Below, piece by piece: positions 10,580-23,112 of a DNA stretch of 64,000 bases. Source of the stretch: Brachionus manjavacas (taxonomy: Eukaryota; Rotifera; Eurotatoria; Ploima; Brachionidae). The DNA lies in contig JAHQIY010000002.1 of the NCBI GenBank assembly GCA_019054805.1, positions 4,154,001-4,218,000 on the forward strand. Reading direction: 5' to 3'. How positions within the stretch are numbered: position 1 is the stretch's first letter; the number at the start of each line of letters is the position of its first letter. Under the pieces are notes generated by a model. The model was not told the origin of the DNA, ran no database searches, and saw nothing but the letters and a program-made list of their open reading frames with translations. The translations under genes were made by a program, and so were the position numbers.

Positions 10580-11945
10580 AAAAATTTGACGAAAAAATGG
10601 TTCGATATTCCAAAAACGGACCAAACAAGTCAAAAACAAATTGCTATATTGCCATTGATCTCATGCGGAAAATTCTTCGCGACTTCTTGTCCGATAGGCA
10701 GCAGAGCGTTATGATTGGGAAGCACAAGTCGGACTGGATTGATGTGACGAGTGGCGTCCCCCAAGGCAGTGTTCAAGGACCTCTCCTATTTGTCATCTAC
10801 ATTAACGACATGCCTGAAGCGGTAAGCCATCTGGTTAAGCTATTTGCCGACGACAGCAAGCTAATCGCCACAGTTCGTAGTAACAACGACCTCTAAATTC
10901 TTCAGAATGACCTCAACGCACTCATGGAATGGTCCAACACTTGGCGCATGCTCTTTAACGTCGACAAATGAAAGGTGATGGACTTCAGCAGAACCAACGG
11001 GAAACAAATCAATTCTGAACTAATCATGGGTGATTCCGAAGACAGCAGCACTCTGAAATATGTCGAAACCGAAAAAGACCTCGGAGTCACCCTCTCACGT
11101 AACCTGAAATTCTCCACCCACATTAGAATCCAGGCCAACAAGGCTACCGCCATCTTCGGACAGCTCAAGAGAACATTTAGGTACTGGACCGCCGACACGT
11201 GCAGGATCCTCTACTGTGCTTACGTCAGACCCCACCTTGAGTATGCAGCAGCAGTCTGGTATCCTCACTGCAAGAAGGACATCAAAATCCTCGCAACGAA
11301 AGGCCACCAAGCTAGTGAGCAGATACAGGAACTTGAGCTATGCTGATCGCCTCGCTGTCTTGGGACTCACGACACTTCAGGAGCGCCGTGTAAGAGGAGA
11401 CATGATCCAGCTGTTCAAATTCTATCGCGGTGTCAACGCTGTACGCTGGGTGAAACCTATAGAACACTGTAACTCTCTCTCGCAAGCAGGACCAGCCGGC
11501 AATATTAGGGGACACAGGACAAGACTTTCTGGCCAAGTCACGACCAAATGTCTGCAGCGAGGTAACTTCTTCCACAGAGTCATCAATGAGTGGAACGCCT
11601 GTAATGTCTCTATAAATTCTTTTTTCTTAATCAATTGTACGTATATATGAAGTTACTCATCTCTTATTAGTTTTTTATACTATTGTACAATTATTTAATT
11701 TATTTTTTATTAATTTCTTATTAATGACATTTTTTTTTTTTTTTGAATTACTTTAAATCTACTTAACTCATAAATCTGTATAATCTCTAGTATTCGTCTT
11801 GTATCTCAGTTTCGTCTCTGTAACTTTTATTGTAGTTCCTTAATTTATCTCTCGATTTTTGTGCAATTAGCTACCATAGATGGCTTCCGAGTAAGCCTTC
11901 TCAGCAACTCGCTTGCTGTAGCTCTTTATTATTATTATTATTAAT
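10580..11945 (+). mobile_element. Degraded LINE (CR1/Jockey group), 5'-truncated
   Basis: The frame gives [20 protein letters not shown], then [11 protein letters not shown] (the YADD-type catalytic box, as FADD), then KYVETEKDLGVTLS and YVRPHLEYAAAVWYP. These are reverse transcriptase palm and thumb motifs in normal order. In-frame stops near 10894 and 10968 and a frameshift near 11300 disable it. The 3' untranslated part ends in an (ATT)n run at about 11926-11945, a tail type common in CR1-like elements. Upstream RT motifs and the endonuclease are missing. Confidence 0.8.
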
Positions 11946-14268
11946 AAAATGTTGGACAGTTGTCCATATTTTTTTAATTTGTAACATTAAGATTATTATT
12001 TATTATTTTTATTATTATTTTTTAAATTTGTTTACATTTAAATTTGTAATTTGTAGCAATTTTTAATTTCAACTAAATATTCTGTCATCATAACATATTT
12101 TGTAAAAACAAGTATAGATTTAAATTTAAATTTTTTCAAAATCGCTATTTTAACTGACATTTGGTCCAAAATACATCTTTGTTAAATTAATAATAAATCA
12201 ACTCATTAATGACTTTCTGAATTTGGGCTTTGTCACTTTTTACAGGGAGATTTAATCCTACTGAGTAAGCAAACCACACTTGGTCACTAATTATGTGACC
12301 AAAACTTGTAAATAAATTAAATTTCTCAGCTCAGTAGACCAACATGTGATATGTAATTAAAGCATGCGATAAAAAAAAATATTTAGCTTTAAAAGTTTGG
12401 CGGAAAAAGAACAGAATTTTACAGTGCCAAGTAAATATTATTCATTATTGTCCTCTCATTCCATATTTCTGTTTCTTATATCAAAAGATAATTCAAAGCC
12501 AAAAGATATGAATTTTTTATTATTGCAAAAATTTATCAGGACTTATAATTTCGGTAGTAGCACATTTATTTCTTCAAGTGTAGCAGATATAATTTTTTCA
12601 ACAGCAGATCAAAAAATAGCTAATTCATTTCTATTTTCATAATTTGTAAATTTACTTATTTAAATTATACAGTTGAGACGTATTAACTAATTAAAAATTT
12701 TAATTAATAGCTATTAAAAACATAATTACAAAAGTTCTTTTATGGAATTTAAAAGAACTTAATTCAGGTTAAGTTGAGAAGGTAACATAGCGTGCAAAAG
12801 AGGTACAGAGAATGAAATGGGTCAGAAGCGCTGATTTTTAATGATTATTTTCAAAACAATTATATAGGTGAAAAAAGGATTACAAGAAATCAAAACTTAA
12901 GGAAAGACCCTTTATTTAATCGAAATTATTAGTCTGTTTATAAAAGGATAAATCACAATATACCTCGTACGACGAATTTCATTGAATCTTGGCATAACAG
13001 TTTTGGTAAAACTCTCAAAAAACACCCGGTAGTTTTTTCTCTGGTGAATAGTTTAAGACAAGAGCAATTACATAATGAAAATAAGTTTTACACATTTACA
13101 CATTTTAAAACTATTAACAATTGTCAAAGCTTATATAAAATTCTTTAAAAAAATTAAAATTGAATTAACTATGTTAAAGTCGGATGTTTATTTTAACATG
13201 GGTCAAATTATTAATTTTTTAAGACATGTCATTATTTGATTAAATAACATGTCACTAAATTCGGATAATTACTTTATTTTGATAAAATATAAAAGCAAAT
13301 GATACTGGGAGATGGCTTTGACACAACAAAAGCAAAAGGTTTATCCAGAATGTTTGATAAATATTTAAAATGGAATGGCACAACTAATTCAGTCAGAATC
13401 GAATAAATTGTTAGTTCTTCATAAATTATTAGTGGCTCATTTAGTTAAAAAAGAGGCAGAGAACGCATAAAGGTGATTCAAAGAATTTCAAAATACAATT
13501 TTGTTGGGGTTAGTCTTCTAAAATTGGAATTCAGATTTCTATAAATGCAGAAGAAAATTAACTTATTTTCAGAAACTACACAAATTTAAAAGGGGCGTTT
13601 AAAATAAAAGATAAACCAACTGTCTTTATTCAATATAAACATATGGTTTAGAAGAAAACAAAGTTAATTTAAGCTAACTTTCTTCTCATTACAACATTTG
13701 TTTGTAGAAATGAATTTCAACACTCATTTACGTATTATTATGCAATCAAGCCTTGTCGATTCTGAAATTAGAGTTTTGGAACTAAATTAGTAGAAACAAT
13801 TTTTAGCATATCTAAAAGAAAAGTTAAGAATTATTCTCGTTTAAAAACAAACAAATTTAATTATTCCCATAGTTAAATATGAAATTTTAACAAAACAAAA
13901 ATTTTGTGATTAAAGTTTAGCACGTTTTTAACTTCCCAGCCAAGTACCTACTTTAACTTATTTGAACCATGCCAAAAATAAAGTTGCTGCAAATTTTCTC
14001 TTTTAAAATCAAAATTCATTTATTCTAGTTCAACTTAATTTGTGCTATTATCTTAGAGATTACTAAGATAATACGACCTAATATTTGCCAAATGTCTAAT
14101 CATCACAACAAATGAAATGAAATAAATTTCAGTTTGAATTAAATTTCATTTTTTCATGATATAATTAAAATAATTTTCAAAACTTGCCTATTCATTCAAT
14201 AGTCTACATTAACTTTAAAAATTTTAATTTTTTTTAAGAAATATTAATTTGTTCTTTAGCGACTCAAA
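11946..14268. other. AT-rich intergenic region
   Basis: Apart from a MULE transposase remnant (12842-13126) I see no gene. An 81-codon open frame at 12397-12642 lacks an ATG at its start and resembles nothing I know. GACATGTCA words near 13205-13256 recall the foldback element at 55978-56466. Confidence 0.55.
12842..13126 (+). pseudogene. MULE/FLYWCH-type transposase C-terminal remnant
   Basis: One frame reads DYFQNNYIGEKRITRNQN, then DPLFNRNY, a TAG stop, SVYKRINHN, then PRTTNFIESWHNSFGKTLKK and SLVNSLRQEQLHNE. This follows the C-terminal pattern of Mutator-like transposases and FLYWCH-linked proteins (a YFxxxYIG block, then an RTNNxVExWH block). The TAG sits where tryptophan usually stands. 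No DDE catalytic core is recognisable upstream, so this is a fragment. Confidence 0.6.
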
Positions 14269-15714
<1,446 letters not shown>

Positions 15715-16060
15715 TTTTCAATGTATTTTCCTAATTAAAACCGGTGCGCTAATCGAAAAACTTTTCTCTTTTTTTTTCTCTAAAAGAATTTAATTTATGT
15801 ATTTTTCTTTTTAATTTAAAAAACGAATAAAATATTTTTTTCATTGACTTCATAGCGTTTGCTTCAAATGCTGATTAAGTTGAAATTAACATCAGTCTTT
15901 GATTAAAATAGTGGAATTTTTTTACTTTAAAAATTTTAATAAATTGAGTTCTAAACTCAAAACATGCTTGTTTAATTACTATAAAATTTGGGGCTTAAAC
16001 CCTCATTTTCGATTGAAAATTAAACTAGACAAAAATTTAACAAATCATTTTTAGAAGGTG
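15715..16060. other. Short intergenic spacer with polyadenylation signal
   Basis: This holds the PSMC4 3' untranslated region with AATAAA at 15826-15831 and the upstream region of the synthetase gene. No further feature is visible except a TTTTTAG six bases before the next ATG. Confidence 0.6.
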
Positions 16061-17401
16061 ATGAGCAAGGCGACGATAATCCTGGGCTCGCAGTGGGGCG
16101 ACGAAGGCAAGGGCAAGATAGTTGACTTGTTGGCAACGGAGGCAAACGTTGTGTGCCGCTTCAACGGTGGCAACAACGCGGGACACACGGTAATCGCCAA
16201 TGGAGTCGAATATGATTTTCACATGCTTCCAACTGGAATAATCAACGAAGACTGTGTGTCCATAATTGGCAACGGTTGTGTCATTCATTTGCCCGACTTG
16301 CTAAAGGAAATCGCCAAGAACGAAGCCAAGGGTCTCAAGAACTGGAAATCTCGTCTTTACATTTCGGACCGAGCTCATTTGGTTCTTGACTTACATCAGG
16401 AAATAGATGGTCTAGTCGAAGGCCACAAAGGAAAAGACAACCTCGGCACAACTAAAAAAGGCATCGGTCCGACTTATGCGTCTAAAGCTACTCGAAACGG
16501 AATTCGAGTATGTGACTTGGTCTACGACTTTGAAATTTTCGAAACCAAATTAAGAGCGTTGGTCAAGTACAATAAGGAAATGTACAGCAGTCTTAGTGAT
16601 ATTAGCATTGAAGAAGAGCTGGACAGATACAGAAAAATGCGAGAGGAAATTTTACCATGTGTCAAAGATGTGGTTTTTTTTATGAGCAATATTTTCAAAC
16701 AAGAAAATAAAAATGTGATAATTGAAGGCGCTAATGCGGCCATGCTGGACATTGATTTTGGTACGTATCCTTATGTTACTTCGTCAAATTGTACCATAGG
16801 GGGAATCTGCAGCGGCCTCGGAGTATTGCCAAGAAATATCGGCACTGTAATTGCTATTGTCAAGGCGTATACCACACGAGTTGGTCTTGGAGCTTTTGCT
16901 ACAGAACTGACTGATGAAATTGGTGAGTATTTGCAAACAGTTGGCAAGGAGTATGGTGTCACCACTGGAAGAAAAAGACGCTGCGGTTGGTTAGATTTAG
17001 TTGTTCTCAAGTATACCAATATGATAAATGGATACACTCAATTGGCAATTACTAAACTAGATGTTTTGGATCAACTAAAAGAGATCAAAATCGGTGTTGC
17101 TTACAAATATAATGGTAAAGTATTGGACTCGTTTCCGGCTAGCATTAATGTGCTGGAAAAGGTCGAAGTTGAGTATGTTAGCTTTCCTGGATGGATGACT
17201 TCTATAAGCGGTTGCAAAAATTTTGATGATTTGCCAGAAAATGCTAAAAAATATTTGAATTTTATTGAAGAAACGCTGCAAGTTCCAAGTAATAATTATT
17301 TTTTGCACTGAAATTAAATAATTTTTATTTTGAAATTTTTTTTTGTAGTTAAATACATCGGAGTTGGAAAAGAGCGCGAGGCAGTTATAACAAAAAATTA
17401 G
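16061..17401 (+). CDS. ADSS: Adenylosuccinate synthetase
   Basis: Exons are 16061-17288 and 17349-17401, giving 426 residues. The first exon appears to end at a stop at 17311. However, a donor GTAATA at 17289 and an acceptor at 17348 join it to a short exon ending [16 protein letters not shown], the conserved C-terminus of the family. The enzyme uses GTP to join IMP and aspartate, the first committed step to AMP. Signatures seen are [17 protein letters not shown] (GTP loop), [21 protein letters not shown] and [14 protein letters not shown] with the active-site arginines. There is no mitochondrial or N-terminal extension, so it is cytosolic. A GTG lies directly before the chosen ATG; I prefer the ATG. 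Part of exon 1 is copied at 17886-17968. Confidence 0.95.
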
Positions 17402-17885
17402 GCCGATTAAATCCATAATAATTTTAGCTTAAAATTTATAAAATCTCTTTTATAAGAAATCTCTGATTTTTTTCCCGTTAAATTTTGATTTTAATTAATC
17501 TGTTAACTTTTTAAATCCAACTTATGAAATCAAAAGAAGTCTGAGTATTTTAATATAAAACTTATTTAAAATATCCCAATTTTACCTTTTAAATAAAGTT
17601 ATTATACCCATAATTTTTTTATCGTTTAAAAGATTCGGTTAGATTTAAAATATTTTAAACCAGACATCAGGTAACTTACCTTTGACTTTTATAGATGTAA
17701 TTATTTGAATAAAACCATAAAAAAAAATTGAGAAATTATAATTCATTGTAACTGAAATATTTTTAATAATTACTATAACTCTGATTTAATGAGTTTATTT
17801 AAAAAAGAACTCTATAAAGTAAAAAAAAATTTAAAATTACAAATTTCATAAATCAAAAAAAATAGTGTCTTTTTAAATTTTTCTA

Positions 17886-17968
17886 GGATAGATTTAATTG
17901 TTCTCAACTTTTCCAACATGATAAACAGAAAAACTCATTTGACAATTACTAAAGACAGTGTTTTGGAT
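17886..17968 (+). pseudogene. Fragment duplicated from adenylosuccinate synthetase exon 1
   Basis: Aligned by eye without gaps to 16989-17071 of the synthetase gene, 66 of 83 bases match. Shared stretches include GATTTA, TTGTTCTCAA, ATGATAAA, CAATTACTAAA and TGTTTTGGAT. The frame is not preserved and similarity fades on both sides. It lies about 0.5 kb downstream of the parent gene on the same strand, suggesting an old local duplication that decayed. Confidence 0.75.
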
Positions 17969-19625
17969 TTAAATTATAAGTTATATGTATAACATAACAT
18001 AAAGTTTATATAAGAAAACTTAGTTTTTCGGGTCTAGTCGCTTAGGTAAACCATGGTTCACCTGTTACTGGAAAAATTCTTCTTCTCAGGTTTTATGAAC
18101 TATTAGTTGACCTAATATAAAAATTGTTCATCTATTTAAGAAAAAAGCTAATGTAATAAGATAGAAAAAATAATTACAAAGAAAATTTAAAGTTGGGCGG
18201 AGTAGGTAAATTTTGTGAAATAGATGAATCTATGTTCCTCAAAGTCAAACACTAAAAGGATGAAAAATTAATTTTTATTATTTTATGCTGAAAGGCAAAG
18301 ATTTAAGTAGAGAGCGCATTTGGGTACTTGGGATTGTTGAAAGAGTAATACTAAGTCAACCAGATCAGATTAAATGCTAAGCTATTTCTTTAGTCCCTTC
18401 AAATTAAAAATAAAATAATCAATAACGAATTTTTATATTAGTTTCAAGAATAAAGCATTCTATTAAATAGCTTTATTGAATTTGTTCACATAATTCTATT
18501 TTAATATTTTCACATGCTTTTTTTCTGAAGGAGTATTTACTAGGTAAAAAATAAATAACTGAATTGTTTAAAAATTAAAAAAAAAATTTCAATATTTTTT
18601 TCAAATTTTCAAGCAAAAATTAAACTCATTCTTTTTCACCAAAGAATTTAATTACAAATATGAAAATGCTTGCAATTTTAACTTAAAATTATTTTTTTTT
18701 TTAAATTGAAAAAAATATTTGAAACATCGCACTTTTTCAATTTTATTTCAACTTTGGATACATTTTGTTATTCAAACACAATAAATTAAACCATCTATAA
18801 CAATGCATAAATATTATCTTAAACTAACTATCTAAAGTTTATTTTAAGTCTCCAATAATTGTTATTAAGTTTAAATAAAACTTCAAAAAATATAAAAAAT
18901 GGTTAAGCTGCGTTCCAAACACGCTAAAACTGAAAACTTAAATATTTAATATAAATTTAAGATTTCAAATTTACGTCTTCTAAAACCAAAAATTTAAAAA
19001 TTTTTATAACATCGTAAAAAAAAATATATTGATGGGTTTCAAACGGCAATATGAATTTTTTGATCAACTTTTGATAGAATTAGTGCAGAGGCACATTTCA
19101 GGTTTTAAAATACTTTGTTTAATTTAAAGGTAAAATCTGCAAAAGTCTTCTAAAAATTACTCACTTAAATTACCATTTAGATGATGTACATTTTGCAATG
19201 TGTATTTTGATATTGCAGATTTGATTGATCTTAGAATTTTACGAAGTATGTCAAAACCAAAAATTTTCTTCCGCACTAATTCTATAAAATATTTACAATT
19301 TATTTCATAATTAAAGCTTGATTTGATCATTTTGAGCATCAAAAGTTGATCATAAACTTTAAAGAACCTTTTAAGCTAGAATTTTTAGTTATTATTCTTT
19401 CGGACTCAAAATGTCTAAATATTTAATGCAAATTGATAAATTCGGTTCTTTGTACATAATAGGTTATCCGGGTTTTATTCGCTTAAAATATCCAAAAATA
19501 CCTTTTTTCATAAAAAATCAATCTCATTCAAAAAATTATTCAATTTTCACTTTTTTCTAATGGTTTTAACTTAAATCTTAGAAAATTGTGATAAGGTTAA
19601 ACATTCAATTTTTTTAGGGTTAGTT

Positions 19626-19760
19626 CAGACTTGTTTTTAAGTCACAAGTCTTAAGTCAAGTCAAGTCAATGACTTTAATTTTAATTTTTATTTTTAAAGT
19701 CAAATTATAACTTTTACTTAAATTTTTGTGACTTAAAACTGTGACTTATAAACAAGTCTG
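19626..19760. repeat. AAGTC inverted-repeat element (MITE-like)
   Basis: The ends are CAGACTTGTTTTTAAGTCAC and GTGACTTATAAACAAGTCTG, an imperfect inverted repeat about 20 bp long around a 135-bp unit. The left half repeats AAGTCAAGTCAAGTCAATG. TTAGTT occurs just outside both ends (offset by two bases on the right), which may be a target duplication. It is the longest of at least four copies in the window. Confidence 0.7.
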
Positions 19761-19875
19761 GATTAGTTATAAGCATTTTCTAATTCTTAGTCATTAAAAA
19801 AATTAAAAAGTTCTTGATAATAAATAAAAACTTTAATATAAAAAAGAAGAGATAAATTTATTTTTTGAATAAAAA

Positions 19876-22820
19876 TTAAATGTTATTTAAAATAGACTCA
19901 TCTTCAATTTGATTAGGCACAGTGACTTTGAGTCCATCAACAAAGCTCATAGCTCTAACAATGGTTTCTTTAGCATTTTGATTACCAGACCAAGATCTTC
20001 TAGCAACCCCATTTAGAACATCCCAAGTAACCATAGATTTAACTATTTTATCAGTTTGTTCAGATCCGTCTAAAACCAAACCAAATCCTCCATTCATTAC
20101 TTCACCCCATCCAACACCTCCGCCATTATGTAAACTAATCCATGTTGCTCCACGTATTCCATCTCCGATAAAATTCTGCACCGCCATATCAGCTGTAAAT
20201 GCCGAGCCATCATAGATGTTTGAGGTCTCTCTAAATGGACTATCTGTTCCACTGACATCATGGTGATCTCGGCTAATTACTACAGGACCTTTAAGGATCC
20301 CATCACGAACCATTTTATTCATTGCTAGACTCACATTGCATCTTCCTAATTGATCAGCATAAAGAATCCTTGCTTTTGATCCCACTACTAACTGATAGGA
20401 TTCAGCCTCTTTAATCCATTTCAAATTGTCCTCATACTGATGGCGCACTTTTTCAGGCAGATCTGATGATTTAAGAGTTTGTTCAAATACTTCTTGAGCT
20501 GCTTTATCGGTCATTCTTAGATCATCACCATCACATGAAGTACAAATCCATCTGATTAAATGTCAATTAAAAAAAATTTTAAGTTATTGATTTTTTACCT
20601 AAAAGGCCCGAATCCAAGAGAAAATATATCACCCATTACGTCTTGCATATAAGATGGATACTTGAATTTTGTTTTTGATATAGCATCTGATGTTTGATTA
20701 TCTTGCTTAAAAGCTCGACTCACTTCAAGCAAAAACGCATTTCCGTAATCCCAAAATACAAGGCCTATATGCCCCAGCTTATCAATAGCAAGGTACTGAC
20801 GTCTCAAGCTTTCTTGAACCAACAGCTTGAACTCTTTGGGATTTTCATGCATCATTTTTAAGGACTCTTCATAGCTTAGCTAAAATAGACAAAAAATAAA
20901 ATTTTCTAACTTATTTTTCAAAGAAAATGATTTCGATTTTTTTAGATTATGAATCTAAAACAATAACCCGAATGCATTTTAAAGAATGAAAATATGCTTT
21001 TTTTAAAATTAAACTTAAAAAAAAAATTAATTTACTATTTTAAACAAACTTTTTTTATAGCTGTATAAATAAATAAAGAAAATTTATTTATTTATTATTA
21101 GTAATCTTACTAATATTTTTATTTAAGAATGATTTATCTTTATTAAACAAATTCAAATTTTAAATATTTGTATCTTTTAGTGCATCTCTAATAATTTGAA
21201 TTTGAATTTTTTAGAATTCTTTGTCACATTAAATTTCTTTATAAGATAAAGATTTTGATAATAAAAAAAAATTGAAAAAAACAAAAATTTTAAAAACATA
21301 AAATTTCAACAAAAACTATTATTTAAAATCGATAAAATTTTTTTTATTGAAAACAAATATCGAGCATTTATTTTATCGTTCGAAGCTATAATGAAGTAAT
21401 TTAAGTAGAGTTTTTTAAAACTCTAAATAGATTTTATCAGATTTTTTTTTAAATTCAGAATTTTAAAGCCATAATCTTACCTGGACTGGAAAATAGCCTC
21501 CGAGATAAGGATTGTGACAAGATGTTTGATCTGAACCTAAATCAACCAAGAGCTCTCCAGTTCGATCATAGTGCTCACATAAAGCCTCCCAAATATCAAC
21601 TATATTTCCATGATAAGCTATACTTGTAGCTATTTTTTCTCTTTTGCAATAAACAATTCTTTTTATTAATTCTTTTATGTTTTTGATCACTTCCAGAACC
21701 CATCCTTGACGATGACGTTTCATCAGAGCCTCTTCACTAACTTCAGCTATTACAGTAATACTATCAAGCAAATATCCAGCCTTAGCCTGAGCTCCACTCA
21801 TTCCTCCTAAGCCACTTGACAAAAAAACTTTTCCCCTTAAATCATTAGATCCGAAATATTTTCTAAATATATTTAAAACTGTCAGCTGAAAAAAAACGAA
21901 TTTAAAAAATAAATTATTTCTGTCAAAACTATAATTACATATGTCCCATGAACTATGCCTTGAGGTCCTATGTAGCAATAGCTTCCAGCTGTCATCTGAC
22001 CATACCTTAAATATTTTTTTTCAAAAAAAAATCAAGATAATTTTTACAAATATCACATTGAAACTCCGAGGGCAAAATATTTTTCATAATCTTCTTTACT
22101 TGAGTAGTTCGGAATAACCATTCCATTTGTAATGACGCATCTTGGTGAACTGGGACTAGATGGAAACAAACCAAGTGGATGGCCAGAATACATTACCAAC
22201 GTTTGCTCATCATCTAATTCGCTCAAATAATTCATTACCAGCCAAAACTAATGAAATTATTTTAGAAAATATTTTATTTGGAATGTATATTTATAAAAGT
22301 ACTTGAGCCCAATTGGAAAATACTTGTCCATTGCCACCATAAGTAATTAGCTCTTCTGGAAATTGAGCTACCTGCGGGTCCAAGTTATTCATTATCATCA
22401 ACATCATAGCAGCTGCTTTTACAGTCTTGCACGGATATTGATCGACTGGATAAGCTCTTTTAACCAATTGATAGAACATATTTTGTTAGATGATCAAAAA
22501 TTTACTTCATTGATAATCGCGGTAAAAACCTGTACATGTAAATGTGACCGTATTGTTCAAGCTCATCAGTGAATTCTTTTGCCAGAATTTGGTGAAGATG
22601 AGAAGGAAAATATCGCAATGCATTCGAAATGGCTTGCTAGAAAATTTTTTAATTTAGGGTCTCTTAGTGCAAGTTTAGACAAACTGACCTGTTTTTCTGA
22701 TTTGGATAAATTAGGCACTCTCTTTGCTGCATGAGCGATATTTGGGTTACGGCCTAAATTTTCTGGAAGAGGATTCAATGGAAGACCAGAGCATATTTTT
22801 TTAAGAATCTCGTTCACCAT
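19876..22820 (-). CDS. UROC1: Urocanate hydratase
   Basis: Eight exons on the minus strand: 22820-22689, 22636-22506, 22456-22303, 22247-22057, 22005-21939, 21885-21481, 20879-20599 and 20551-19876. They join in frame to 678 residues, the animal length. The enzyme uses tightly bound NAD to hydrate urocanate to imidazolonepropionate, the second step of histidine breakdown. Recognised blocks in order are YGHIYMYRF, KAYPVDQYPC, FPEELITYGGNGQVFSNWAQ, EQTLVMYSGHPLG, YIGPQGIVHGT, GLGGMSGAQAKA, LVDLGSDQTSCHNPY, GDIFSLGFGPFRWICTS, SRDHHDVSGTDSPFRETS and LHNGGGVGWGE. Most introns are about 50 bp; one is 601 bp (20880-21480). The tail of NDUFA10 lies 292 bp upstream on the same strand. Confidence 0.95.
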
Positions 22821-23112
22821 TTTTTATTTGTAATAATATTTCTCGAAATTCTTCAACTTAAATATGGGTTGTAAAAGATTAAATTTTAAGATAAAATTTT
22901 ATTTGAGAACAGGTGTGTCTCTTATGTTTTGAATGGTGTAAACCAAATCAAATGTTCTAGACAAAGAGATAAATTTAGGTTTCATAACACCGGATGTGTG
23001 TAATGTCTCAAAAAGCATAATAAAAAAATATTGAAAATAATTCATTTATTTTAATTTTTTTAGTTAAAATCTAAAAGTTTTTTCGTATTTATTTTCGAAA
23101 ATTTGTGAAAAT

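Larger units (their letters stand above)
17402..19875. other. AT-rich intergenic region
   Basis: No gene is visible. It contains a synthetase pseudo-exon (17886-17968), an inverted-repeat element (19626-19760), and an interrupted inverted pair sharing CAACTTTTGAT and AGAATTAGTGC (19061-19088 against 19274-19352). Confidence 0.55.

Noticed and set aside
12397-12642. 81-codon plus-strand frame
   Set aside because: It begins at TTG, has no recognisable domain and no consistent splice partners.
16058-16060. GTG directly before the synthetase ATG as a start codon
   Set aside because: Animal nuclear genes start at ATG. The ATG at 16061 gives the normal N-terminus.
17289-17311. Synthetase C-terminus as read straight through to the stop at 17311
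   Set aside because: The last residues do not fit the family, while splicing at 17289/17348 restores the conserved C-terminus.
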